Source of the DNA: an uncultured Lachnospiraceae bacterium | GTDB taxonomy: Bacteria; Bacillota; Clostridia; Lachnospirales; Lachnospiraceae | Reading direction: 5' to 3' | Assembly (NCBI GenBank): GCA_947068385.1 | Contig: CAMTBF010000213.1 | Span: forward strand, 1-6,579 | DNA: 6,579 nucleotides | Part shown: piece by piece, positions 1 through 6,168 of the stretch | Position numbering within the stretch: position 1 is the stretch's first letter | Layout: the number at the start of each line of letters is the position of its first letter | Translations under genes and position numbers: made by a program | The notes under the pieces: model-generated | Told to the model about the DNA's origin: nothing | Databases searched by the model: none | Seen by the model: only the letters and a program-made list of their open reading frames with translations

Positions 1-78
1 AAACAAAATGCCAGTCTAAACCATCATTTTTCTTCAAATTCTTGCACTACCCCCACATTGGGTATAAAATGTTAGCAG
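1..78. other. AT-rich intergenic DNA, no gene recognised
   Basis: This stretch lies left of the terminator and is far more AT-rich than the operon genes. A plus-strand reading frame is open from the window edge to a TAG at 73-75, just before the terminator, but the 24 residues it encodes are of random-looking composition and I do not call a gene tail from them. Weak promoter-like hexamers occur (TTGCAC at 42-47, TAAAAT at 65-70), but they would transcribe straight into the terminator. It is probably spacer between two transcription units. Confidence 0.5.
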
Positions 79-126
79 TAATAAAAAAGTTCGCCTTACT
101 TGCCAGTAAGGCGAACTTTTTTATTA
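79..126 (-). terminator. Intrinsic terminator, probably bidirectional
   Basis: A perfect inverted repeat pairs 79-99 with 106-126 around a 6-nt loop (100-105). The core GTTCGCCTTAC is flanked by A and T runs, so either strand gives a GC-containing hairpin followed by a run of U. On the minus strand it begins 16 bp beyond the trmL stop codon and should end the operon transcript. The symmetry means it could also stop transcription arriving on the plus strand from a gene left of the window; that second use is inference, since no such gene is visible. Confidence 0.93.
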
Positions 127-141
127 TTTTCTTTCGTTTTT

Positions 142-651
142 CTATCTCCTTGCATCCCCGGCCTGCCACTCCAACCGATGCAGCTCCCCCTCCTGCTGCA
201 GCCCCGCAAAGCCGTTCTGCCGTAGCGCCTCGTACAGCACGATGGCCACGGAATTGGACAGGTTCAGGGAGCGGATAGTGGGGAGCATGGGAATCCGAAT
301 CGCGCTCTCCTCATGCTCCACCAGGATTTCCTCTGGAATGCCCGCGCTCTCCTTGCCGAACATGATGTAGTCGTCCGGCCCGTAGCTTACCTCCGTATAG
401 CTATGCCTGGCCTTGGTGGTGGCCATCCAGATCCTCGCGCCGGGATGGCGCTCCCTAAATTCCTCGAAGTTCATGTACCTGTGGACCTCCAGCTGGTGCC
501 AGTAGTCCATGCCGGCCCGCCGGATGGACTTTTCGTCCAGGCGAAAGCCCAAGGGCTCTATCAGGTGCAGGGGCGTGCCTGTAGCCACGCAGGTACGCCC
601 GATGTTTCCCGTATTCCCCGGTATCTCCGGCTGGTGCAATATGATATGCAT
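142..651 (-). CDS. trmL: tRNA (cytidine/uridine-34 2'-O)-methyltransferase TrmL
   Basis: This 169-residue protein is a compact SPOUT-class methyltransferase that uses S-adenosylmethionine to methylate the 2'-OH of the wobble nucleotide 34; in E. coli TrmL the targets are tRNA-Leu(CAA) and tRNA-Leu(UAA). All three SPOUT motifs are visible: PGNTGNIGRT at residues 11-20 (N16 and R19 are the characteristic residues), FGKESAGIP at 98-106, and the knot helix RSLNLSNSVAIVLYEALRQ from 127. The length matches the single-domain TrmL type, with no N-terminal RNA-binding extension as in TrmH. The start is supported by AGGGGGG (660-666) 8 nt upstream. It is the last gene of the operon, 18 bp after the lipoprotein gene and just ahead of the terminator. 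Being a general translation-fidelity enzyme, it has no obvious tie to the other operon genes. The family assignment is secure; the exact tRNA substrate in this organism is inferred from the family. Confidence 0.96.
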   Translation of the reverse strand: MHIILHQPEIPGNTGNIGRTCVATGTPLHLIEPLGFRLDEKSIRRAGMDYWHQLEVHRYMNFEEFRERHPGARIWMATTKARHSYTEVSYGPDDYIMFGKESAGIPEEILVEHEESAIRIPMLPTIRSLNLSNSVAIVLYEALRQNGFAGLQQEGELHRLEWQAGDARR

Positions 652-669
652 CCGTCCAGCCCCCCTGCC

Positions 670-1500
670 TCAGTATACGTCAAAGCCGCCGAGAAGCGCC
701 GGGGCCTGATCCGCTGTCGCCTCCCTGTAGGTAATGGTGATGATCAGCGCCCTGTCGTCCTCCACCCGGAAATAATAGTCCTGAAGATAGTCGTCCTCGC
801 CTTTTGCCGTGGTATTCACCATCGCGAAGGTCTCCCCCGCGATTTCCGCCGTGCCGTTGTCCTCCAGAATCTCATAGACCGGATTCTGCAGCATCCGCAA
901 ATGCAGGAGCGCCACCTTTTTATAGTCCTCCGTGGTCATGCCCCTGACCATTAGCTTCTCTACGGACACTGCCACATTGGGATCCCCTTCTGCGCTGGTG
1001 GCCACCATTTCATACAGCGTTGTCATTTCCAGGTATTCCTGCTGCTTCTCGCTGTAGTTCTCCTGAACGATGTCCTCGCTAATCCCCATCAGGGCATCCA
1101 GCCCCTCCTCGCTGAGCATGAAGATGCCCTCCGGGGCCGTGAAGCGCAGGTTCCAGTATTCGCTTTCCCATCCGTCGTCCGTGGTGGTGCCCTTTACATA
1201 GGAATCCGCCGCCTCGCCCTCTTCGTCGTCGCTGCTTCCCCTGACACTGAGCACCTGGCCTTCCGGGGATGCGTCGTCTTCCTGCCCGTCTGTGCCGGTC
1301 TCGGCGATGTTGCCGTTATCCCGTTTTACTTTCGTCGTCTCTTTGTTCTCCTCCGATTGGCTCACAGACTTTTCGGCAGAATCCCCGGCCCTGTCCCCGA
1401 TCCGGGAAACCTGCTCTAGGATTTCCATGGGCAGCGGGACGGTACAGCCGGACAAAAGCAGGGCAATGGCGATTACCGCGATTCCGATTCTCTTCTTCAT
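670..1500 (-). CDS. Predicted lipoprotein of unknown function
   Basis: The product (276 residues) begins with a lipoprotein signal peptide: basic MKKR, a hydrophobic core, and the lipobox LSGC with the lipidated cysteine at residue 19. It should be attached to the outer face of the membrane. Residues about 30-105 form a polar linker rich in Ser, Glu, Asp, Lys and Gly, with a very acidic stretch (DDEEGE at 91-96), likely disordered. Residues about 108-276 look like one folded domain: it opens with WESEYWNLRFTAPEG, alternates amphipathic helices with strands, and ends in a strand-rich part (DYYFRVEDDRALIITITYRE). This pattern recalls small alpha/beta domains of the PsbP/DcrB type found in other Clostridia lipoproteins, but that is a weak impression and no function follows. 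The start is firm: GGGAGG lies 7 nt upstream and directly adjoins the aminotransferase stop codon, so translation of the two genes is probably coupled. Confidence 0.88.
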   Translation of the reverse strand: MKKRIGIAVIAIALLLSGCTVPLPMEILEQVSRIGDRAGDSAEKSVSQSEENKETTKVKRDNGNIAETGTDGQEDDASPEGQVLSVRGSSDDEEGEAADSYVKGTTTDDGWESEYWNLRFTAPEGIFMLSEEGLDALMGISEDIVQENYSEKQQEYLEMTTLYEMVATSAEGDPNVAVSVEKLMVRGMTTEDYKKVALLHLRMLQNPVYEILEDNGTAEIAGETFAMVNTTAKGEDDYLQDYYFRVEDDRALIITITYREATADQAPALLGGFDVY

Positions 1501-1512
1501 AGCCGCACCTCC

Positions 1513-2694
1513 CTATCTGTCCCCGCGCTCCTCCCGGAGCTTCTTCAGGAAACGCGCCAGCCTCTCCATGGCCGTCCGCAGGTTCTCCAGGGAAGCGGCG
1601 TAGGAGATGCGCAGATACCCTTCCCCGCAGTCGCCGAAGGCCGTCCCCGGCACCACGGCCACGCCCTCTTCCTTCAGGAACCGCATGGCGAAGTCGTCGC
1701 TGGTCATGCCGTACTCCTTTATGCAGGGGAAGATGTAAAAAGCGCCGTAGGGCTCAAAGCAGGGCAGCCCCATCTCCCGGAAGGCGTGCACCAGGTAGCG
1801 CCGCCTCTGGTTGTAGGCCGTGCACATCTCGGCCACGTCGTCGTCGCCGTTCTTCAGGGCTTCCACTGCCGCGTACTGGCTGGTGGTGGGCGCGCACATG
1901 ATGGCGAACTGATGAATCTTGGTCATCTGCTCTATGATGGCCTCCGGCCCGCAGGCATAGCCCAAGCGCCAGCCGGTCATGGCGAAGGCCTTGGAGAAGC
2001 CGTTGATCAATATGGTGCGCTCCTTCATGCCCGGGAGCTGGGCGATGGAGACATGCTTCTCTTTGTAGGAAAGCTCCGCGTAGATTTCATCGGACATGAC
2101 ATAGATGTCATGTTTCAGGATGACCTCCGCGATGGCCTCCAAATCCTTCCTCTCCATGATGGCCCCGGTGGGGTTGTTGGGGAAGGGCAGCACCAGAATC
2201 TTGGTCCTGTCCGTGATGTTCTCCTCCAGCTCCTGGGCGGTGAGCCGGAACTCGTTCTCCGCCTTCAGGTCGATGATCACGGGCTTCGCCCCGGCCATCA
2301 CGGCGCAGGGCTCATAGGACACGAAGCTGGGCTGGGGAATCAGCACCTCGTCCCCGGGATTGATCATGGCCCGGAAGCCGATGTCGATGGCTTCCGACCC
2401 GCCCACGGTGACCAGAATCTCCTTCAGGGGATGCTCATAGCGGATTCCCTGCTTCCTGTACAGATAGTTCGCAATCTCCTCCCGCAGCTCCTTGAGCCCA
2501 GCGTTGGAGGTATAGAAGGTCTTCCCCTTCTCCAGGGAGTAGATGCCCTCGTCCCGGATGTGCCAGGGGGTGTCGAAGTCGGGCTCGCCCACGCCCAGGG
2601 AGATGGTATCCTTCATCTCCTGGGCGATGTCGAAGAACTTCCGGATGCCCGAGGGCTTGATGTCTACGATTCTGTCTGCTAACGGATTTCTCAT
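1513..2694 (-). CDS. PLP-dependent class I/II aminotransferase, probably alanine or aromatic/branched-chain type
   Basis: A full-length (393 residues) fold-type I aminotransferase that would transfer an amino group between an amino acid and a 2-oxo acid in the cytoplasm. Visible landmarks are the N-terminal LGVGEPDFDTP (33-43), YTSNAGLKELR (61-71), GGSEAID (98-104), the cofactor-contacting PNNPTG (172-177), D202 in SDEIYAELSY, the Schiff-base lysine K235 in NGFSKAFAMTGWRLGY, and the substrate-carboxylate arginine R362 in YLRISY. All key residues are present, so it should be active. The gene overlaps the upstream Lrp/AsnC regulator gene by 4 bp (ATGA), implying translational coupling; GGGAG sits 11 nt before the ATG, slightly far. 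Bacillus subtilis has the same regulator-aminotransferase pairing in yugG-yugH (alaR-alaT), and the N-terminal SGIRKFFD is similar to what I recall of that protein, so alanine transaminase is my favoured role. PatA-like or aromatic aminotransferase activity cannot be excluded from sequence alone. Confidence 0.94.
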   Translation of the reverse strand: MRNPLADRIVDIKPSGIRKFFDIAQEMKDTISLGVGEPDFDTPWHIRDEGIYSLEKGKTFYTSNAGLKELREEIANYLYRKQGIRYEHPLKEILVTVGGSEAIDIGFRAMINPGDEVLIPQPSFVSYEPCAVMAGAKPVIIDLKAENEFRLTAQELEENITDRTKILVLPFPNNPTGAIMERKDLEAIAEVILKHDIYVMSDEIYAELSYKEKHVSIAQLPGMKERTILINGFSKAFAMTGWRLGYACGPEAIIEQMTKIHQFAIMCAPTTSQYAAVEALKNGDDDVAEMCTAYNQRRRYLVHAFREMGLPCFEPYGAFYIFPCIKEYGMTSDDFAMRFLKEEGVAVVPGTAFGDCGEGYLRISYAASLENLRTAMERLARFLKKLREERGDR

Positions 2695-3173
2695 GGGGTA
2701 ATCATCTCCCTTTCGTCTTCTTTTTTCCTGGAAAGCACCGTGCCGTGGTCCTTGTATTTCTTCAGGATGAAGTGGGTGGCCGTGCTGATCACGGAATCCA
2801 GGGCGGAAAGCTTCTCCGACACGAAGGAGGACACCTCCCGCAGCGTCTTCCCCTCCAGGATGATCATCAGGTCATAGCCGCCGGACATCAGGTACACGCT
2901 CTGCACCTCCGGGTACTGGTAGATGCGCTCCGCGATGCTGTCGAAGCCCTGGCCCCTCTGGGGCGTCACACGCACCTCGATCAGGGCGGAGACCTTCTCC
3001 CTGGAGGTCTTCTCCCAGTCAATCATGGTGTGGTATCCACAGATGATACCTTCCGCCTCCAGGGCGGCCAGCTCGCTTACCACCTGCGCCTCCTGGGCTC
3101 CCAGGAGCACCGCCAGCTCCCCTAAGTCGATGCGGCTGTTCTTTTCGATCAATGCCAACAATTCTTCTCTCAT
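2691..3173 (-). CDS. Lrp/AsnC-family transcriptional regulator
   Basis: A 160-residue DNA-binding regulator with the two-part Lrp/AsnC layout: an N-terminal winged helix-turn-helix (about residues 1-50, starting MREELLALIEKNSRIDLGEL) and a C-terminal RAM effector and oligomerisation domain (about 60-140, with SALIEVRVTPQRG, QSVYLMSGGYDLMIILEG and ATHFILKKYK). Such proteins usually bind an amino acid and form octamers that wrap promoter DNA. I place the start at the ATG ending at 3173, because GAGAGGG lies 7 nt upstream of it. The frame is open to a GTG at 3203 that overlaps the preceding stop as GTGA and would add ten residues (170 in all), but that start has no good ribosome binding site and precedes the conserved fold. 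The coupled aminotransferase gene is its likely regulatory target, by analogy with alaR-alaT of B. subtilis; control of the whole operon from the distant promoter is possible but not shown. Confidence 0.92.
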   Translation of the reverse strand: MREELLALIEKNSRIDLGELAVLLGAQEAQVVSELAALEAEGIICGYHTMIDWEKTSREKVSALIEVRVTPQRGQGFDSIAERIYQYPEVQSVYLMSGGYDLMIILEGKTLREVSSFVSEKLSALDSVISTATHFILKKYKDHGTVLSRKKEDEREMITP

Positions 3174-3180
3174 TTCCTGT

Positions 3181-3188
3181 CCCTCTCT
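3181..3188 (-). promoter_or_regulatory. Ribosome binding site deciding the Lrp/AsnC start
   Basis: Reading leftward the sequence is AGAGAGGG, then 7 nt (ACAGGAA), then ATG at 3173-3171. The spacing and strength favour this ATG over the in-frame GTG at 3203. The site lies in the short gap after the AIR synthase-related gene. Confidence 0.75.
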
Positions 3189-3199
3189 TTTCGAATTTT

Positions 3200-4417
3200 T
3201 CACGCATGTTCCAGCGTCTCATATATGGCGTCCCTCCGGGGTCTGTCCAGATAGCGGATTTCCTCCCCGTTCCGCAATATCCGGTCATTGCCCTGGGTCA
3301 GCTTCCCGATCACCGCGGCAGGGATACGGGCCTCCCGCAGCACCGCGGCCAAGCTATGTCCGTCCCGGGCGGTCATGACCAGGCACCCGCCGCAAAGCAG
3401 CTCGTAAGGGTTCGCCCCGCAGCACTCGCATACCTCCACGGTCTCCTGGCGCAGGGGAATCCTTCGCAAATCCGCCACGAGCCCCAGGCCCGCGCCCTCG
3501 GCCAGCTCCCAGAGGGCTGCCAGGATGCCTCCCTCCGAGGCGTCATGCATGGCGCAGACGCCCGCCTGGCGCGCCGTCCGGGCCTCCGGCAGCACGGACA
3601 GATACCGGCCAAAGCCCGCCGCCTCCTCCACCAGCCAGGCGGGATAACGCTCCAGCAGCTTCTCCCGGCAGCGCCGGGCCAGCAGCGCGGTTCCCTGGAG
3701 GCCAATCCATTTGCTCAGGACGATGTCCTGTCCCGGTGCGGCGGCCTTCACGGTATGATTCTCCCCCTCCGCCAGCCTGCCGTAGCCAGTGACCACAGCC
3801 AGCGGCGCTTTTGCCGCGGCAGTGACCCTTGTCTGCCCGCCGGCAATCTCCATATGTAATTCCGCGCACTTTTCTTCGGCCTGAGCCATCAGCGCCCTGA
3901 TCAGGGGCTCTTCCACGCCCTCCGGCAGGAACAGCGCCACCATGGCCGCCACCGGCTCCGCGCCGCCTGCCGCCAGGTTGTTGGCGCATTTTACAATCAA
4001 ATCTGCCATGGACAGAACCGCTTCTCCGCTCCCGGGCGGCAGAGCCTCCTGTCCGGACAGCCCGGCAGGCGGCCCCTCCTCATGGCCCAGGGCATATGGC
4101 CCTCTTTCGGCCTCCGGGACGGCTACAGGCTCCCTCTCCCCGCAGCCCGGGGCCCATGGCTCCTCTGCCTGATGTCCTTGATATCGTCTGTTTCCAAATG
4201 TCAAGCCGTCTATCCTGCCTCCCGGCAGCGGAATCCGCAGCACGGCCTCCTGCACACAGACCGCCGTCCGCTCCGCCGCCCCGGACTCCGGGCAGAATGA
4301 GAAGATGGCGCAGTCTTCCCCAGCCCCTGCGCCACTTGACACTTCCTCTCTTTTCGTCCGGATCTGGCCGAAGACAGAACGCTTCATGGCATTTACCGGC
4401 AGCTTTCCAGTCTTCAT
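3200..4417 (-). CDS. AIR synthase-related (PurM/HypE-like) protein with low-complexity insertion and altered ATP-site residues
   Basis: This 405-residue protein belongs to the PurM/SelD/HypE/ThiL ATP-binding superfamily, in the 'AIR synthase-related' group common in Clostridia, whose role is not established. Recognisable parts are the N-terminus MKTGKLPVNAMKRSVF, the glycine loop GAGAGEDCA (29-37), CANNLAAGGAEP (144-155), GGQTRVT (193-199), KWIGLQGTALLA (236-247), MHDASEGGILAALWELAEGA (290-309), LRQETVEVCE (322-331) and PAAVIGKLTQGNDRIL near the end. Two things are odd. Residues about 75-131 are a Pro/Gly/Glu/Ala-rich, probably disordered insertion, where I expect the chain to run directly from the first strand to the AND helix. 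The acidic positions usual in the superfamily, an S/T-D motif and the ND of the AND helix, read VCVQEAV and NN here. The superfamily call is firm; ATP binding is doubtful. The start at 4417 is chosen because GGAG lies 7 nt upstream and it matches the family N-terminus. The frame stays open to 4702, but that extension shadows the VanW gene. Confidence 0.85.
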   Translation of the reverse strand: MKTGKLPVNAMKRSVFGQIRTKREEVSSGAGAGEDCAIFSFCPESGAAERTAVCVQEAVLRIPLPGGRIDGLTFGNRRYQGHQAEEPWAPGCGEREPVAVPEAERGPYALGHEEGPPAGLSGQEALPPGSGEAVLSMADLIVKCANNLAAGGAEPVAAMVALFLPEGVEEPLIRALMAQAEEKCAELHMEIAGGQTRVTAAAKAPLAVVTGYGRLAEGENHTVKAAAPGQDIVLSKWIGLQGTALLARRCREKLLERYPAWLVEEAAGFGRYLSVLPEARTARQAGVCAMHDASEGGILAALWELAEGAGLGLVADLRRIPLRQETVEVCECCGANPYELLCGGCLVMTARDGHSLAAVLREARIPAAVIGKLTQGNDRILRNGEEIRYLDRPRRDAIYETLEHA

Positions 4418-4424
4418 TCCCATG

Positions 4425-4428
4425 CTCC
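4425..4428 (-). promoter_or_regulatory. Ribosome binding site deciding the AIR synthase-related start
   Basis: GGAG on the minus strand is followed by 7 nt (CATGGGA) and the ATG at 4417-4415. The other ATG at 4423-4421 lies only 1 nt from GGAG, too close for initiation. It sits in the 53-bp gap after the VanW stop codon. Confidence 0.6.
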
Positions 4429-4470
4429 GCGCCTCTGCGCCCCTTCCGCCCGGGTCAGGGCCCGGGAAGC

Positions 4471-5949
4471 TCACTGGGCCCCTTCCGCGGCGGGATCCGC
4501 CGGTGGAGGCGGCACAAGGATGGCCAGCACATTTCCCACATGCTCTATGCTTCCCGTGCCGATGGCCGCCATAATCTCCTCGTAGGCCACGGGGTCTTCC
4601 GTGGATACCCCCACCACGGCGCCCCTGGGCACCATCCGATAGCTGCTGCTGTTCACCTTCTCCCGGCTGGTCTCCTGCCCGTTCTCCGTGACGATCTTCC
4701 ACAGCTCCGCCCTGTAGCCCACATGGAGGTTATTGTCCACCGCGATATAGCCCAGGGGCAGCGCGGGATCCGCGGTGATCTGGTCGGCGGGAGGATTGAT
4801 GACCTCCAGCACCTGGCTCTCATAGCGGACCTCCCGGCCCGGATCCCTGCCCTCCTCCCCATAGATGGTGAAGGTCAGCTGTTTGCCCTCGGTACGCCCC
4901 TCGATGTAGATCGGGCAGTCCAGGTTGTTCTTGAACCGGAAATCCTTGTCCGCGCTCTCCGCGATGGCCGCGTCCGCGGAAGGATCCACATAGGTCACGA
5001 TCATGGAGTGGTTCGACCGCTCGGTGACCTCCAGCTCCGACAGCAGGACCGCGTTGTACAGCGTGGTGGATACCTGGCAGATGCCGCCTCCCATGCTGTC
5101 CACCACCTGGTTGTTCATGAAGGATCCCGCCATATAGTACCCGTTCTCCGCGGTGAAGGGCGTCACGATGTCCAGCATGGAGAACTCGTCCCCGGGGTAC
5201 AGGACCGTGCCGTCGATCAGGCTGCAGCCGTTGGCGATGTTCTCGCTCCGGTTGAAGTTGGAGGAGCCGTAGGAGGTGGTGAACGTGCCCAGCACGTCCT
5301 TCACCCTGGCAAGCTCCTCGGCGCTGCCCCTGGGCTGGGTCACCTCCACCACCAGCGGGATGCTGCAGGGCTGGCAGTCCCAGCCGGCGGACAGAAGCTC
5401 GTAGACCTTATCGAAGGAGGCCTCCACGTTCAGGGCGTACCCGGTGTCTCCGCCCACCACCCGGAAGGCTCCGTCCTCCCGGACCAAGGTGGCGTCCACC
5501 GCCTTCTGGTCGTACTTGGCGCACTCCTCGATCAGGATGTCCGTAAGCCCCTGGAAGTCAAAGGACAGCTCCAGCGGGTAGACCAGGTTCTCCCGCTCCA
5601 GGTCCTTCAGCATCTTGTACCGCTCTATCACGTTCCCGTGGGTGCCCACCTCCAGGGCCTCGGTGATGACCTCCTGATTGGCCCAGGAGATCCCCAGCTC
5701 CCCTGCGGTCACGGGCACTTCCCTGTCCTCTGCGTATAGGAGCGTGATCTCCACCCCCCGCAGGGTCTCCACATAGGCCTCCACGGCCTGCGCCGCCTCC
5801 TGGGCGGTCATGCCGGAGAGCTCCACCTCCCCCACGAAGATCCCCTTCTTGATGGCGTCCCCCTCCTCTGCCGCCGTGGTCATGCCCCACAGCAGCGCGC
5901 TGGCCAGGAGACAGGCCAGAAAGCAGCCTTTCCTTATCCATTTTCCCAT
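4471..5949 (-). CDS. Secreted or membrane-anchored VanW-domain protein with YoaR-like and G5-like regions
   Basis: The 492-residue product starts with a basic, hydrophobic export signal (MGKWIRKGCFLACLLASALL, about residues 1-27) and so acts outside the membrane; cleavage near TAA-EE is plausible, and uncleaved anchoring is possible. Residues about 35-200 resemble the YoaR-type putative peptidoglycan-binding repeat, with a short copy (GIFVGEVELSGMTAQEAAQAV, then EVPVTAGELG) followed by a longer one (ATLVREDGAFRVVGGDTGYALN). Residues about 222-355 are the VanW domain: TTSYGSSNFNRSENI, NGCSLIDGTVLYPGDEFSML, then MGGGICQVSTTLYNAVLLSE with invariant-looking C291, and SNHSMIVTYVDPSADAAI. About 370-445 looks like a G5 domain (ending SREKVNSSSYRMVPRGAVVGV), and the tail is Pro/Ala-rich (PPPPADPAAEG). 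VanW is named from a vancomycin-resistance cluster but its biochemical role is unknown, so no resistance function is claimed. The start at 5949 has AGAGAGG 9 nt upstream; the ATG at 5958 directly abuts that site. Confidence 0.92.
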   Translation of the reverse strand: MGKWIRKGCFLACLLASALLWGMTTAAEEGDAIKKGIFVGEVELSGMTAQEAAQAVEAYVETLRGVEITLLYAEDREVPVTAGELGISWANQEVITEALEVGTHGNVIERYKMLKDLERENLVYPLELSFDFQGLTDILIEECAKYDQKAVDATLVREDGAFRVVGGDTGYALNVEASFDKVYELLSAGWDCQPCSIPLVVEVTQPRGSAEELARVKDVLGTFTTSYGSSNFNRSENIANGCSLIDGTVLYPGDEFSMLDIVTPFTAENGYYMAGSFMNNQVVDSMGGGICQVSTTLYNAVLLSELEVTERSNHSMIVTYVDPSADAAIAESADKDFRFKNNLDCPIYIEGRTEGKQLTFTIYGEEGRDPGREVRYESQVLEVINPPADQITADPALPLGYIAVDNNLHVGYRAELWKIVTENGQETSREKVNSSSYRMVPRGAVVGVSTEDPVAYEEIMAAIGTGSIEHVGNVLAILVPPPPADPAAEGAQ

Positions 5950-5958
5950 TGTCTGCAT

Positions 5959-5965
5959 CCTCTCT
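5959..5965 (-). promoter_or_regulatory. Ribosome binding site deciding the VanW start
   Basis: AGAGAGG on the minus strand immediately abuts an ATG at 5958, which is too close for initiation, but lies 9 nt from the in-frame ATG at 5949, which is well placed. It sits in the 31-bp gap after the miniprotein stop codon. Confidence 0.65.
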
Positions 5966-5980
5966 GATTCTGTTGTTGAA

Positions 5981-6088
5981 TTAATAAACCAAATATGTTA
6001 CAGTGGAAGCAACCATCGCGATCACCAGCAGAATAACGATTATCGCGGAGATGCGCTGCGTCCTTTTTTTGTTGTTCATGTTGAACAT
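5981..6088 (-). CDS. Single-pass membrane miniprotein (35 residues), Prli42-like in architecture
   Basis: A short reading frame encodes 35 residues: a polar, basic start (MFNMNNKKRTQR, residues 1-12) followed by one hydrophobic helix (ISAIIVILLVIAMVASTVTY and two or three more, about 13-34) and a TAA stop. The positive-inside rule places the N-terminus in the cytoplasm. A strong AGGAG lies 5 nt before the first ATG (6088); the second ATG at 6079 would be 14 nt away. It is the first gene after the operon promoter and 31 bp ahead of the VanW gene, so it is translated at high potential. The basic-N-terminus-plus-one-helix plan is like Prli42, the membrane anchor of the Listeria stressosome, and like other tiny DUF4044-type Firmicute proteins. 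That is a resemblance in architecture only; no stressosome gene is present here, and the function is unknown. Confidence 0.78.
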   Translation of the reverse strand: MFNMNNKKRTQRISAIIVILLVIAMVASTVTYLVY

Positions 6089-6093
6089 GGCGG

Positions 6094-6098
6094 CTCCT
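6094..6098 (-). promoter_or_regulatory. Ribosome binding site of the miniprotein gene
   Basis: AGGAG on the minus strand stands 5 nt (CCGCC) before the ATG at 6088. It is the main evidence that this very short frame is a real gene, and it selects the first of two nearby ATGs. Confidence 0.75.
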
Positions 6099-6107
6099 GT
6101 CTGCCCT

Positions 6108-6139
6108 CAGGATGCCCCGGCCTCCCCGCGGCACCCCTG
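6108..6139 (-). promoter_or_regulatory. GC-rich hairpin in the operon leader
   Basis: In the leftward transcript, CAGGGGUGCC (6139-6130) can pair with GGCAUCCUG (6116-6108) across a 13-nt loop. The stem has nine pairs, one of them G-U, and one bulged G. It lies between the predicted transcription start near 6161 and the miniprotein ribosome binding site. No U-run follows, so it is not a terminator. It could stabilise the mRNA or modulate initiation, or simply reflect local GC richness. I recognise no known riboswitch here. Confidence 0.35.
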
Positions 6140-6168
6140 TGGCGAATACGATATGTCTACGAAAGGAT

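Noticed and set aside
42..70. Plus-strand promoter-like pair TTGCAC and TAAAAT ahead of the terminator.
   Set aside because: The -35 match is poor and transcription would end almost at once in the hairpin at 79-126; no small RNA is otherwise supported.
42..278. A 78-codon plus-strand frame running through the terminator into trmL.
   Set aside because: It reads through a perfect terminator hairpin and antisense to trmL, and has no ribosome binding site or protein-like composition.
1786..2682. A 298-codon plus-strand open frame opposite the aminotransferase gene.
   Set aside because: It mirrors the codon pattern of an intact aminotransferase whose active-site motifs are all present, and it shows no domain of its own.
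4424..4702. N-terminal extension of the AIR synthase-related frame up to 4702.
   Set aside because: The 93 extra residues are Gly/Arg-rich and overlap the VanW coding sequence in another frame; the family-like N-terminus and a ribosome binding site occur at 4417.
5025..5110. Possible vancomycin-resistance determinant because of the VanW domain.
   Set aside because: No vanA/vanH/vanX-type ligase, dehydrogenase or dipeptidase genes, and no VanRS-type two-component system, are present. Stand-alone VanW proteins are widespread in sensitive Clostridia and their role is unknown.
4096..5739. A 547-codon plus-strand open frame opposite the VanW gene.
   Set aside because: It is antisense to a protein with clear domains, its translation is rich in His, Gly, Leu and Val without motifs, and long antisense frames are common in GC-rich genes with biased third positions.
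6077..6089. Short palindrome CATGTTGAACATG over the two ATGs of the miniprotein.
   Set aside because: It follows from coding Met-Phe-Asn-Met, is too short and has too small a centre for a hairpin, and there is no second copy to suggest an operator.
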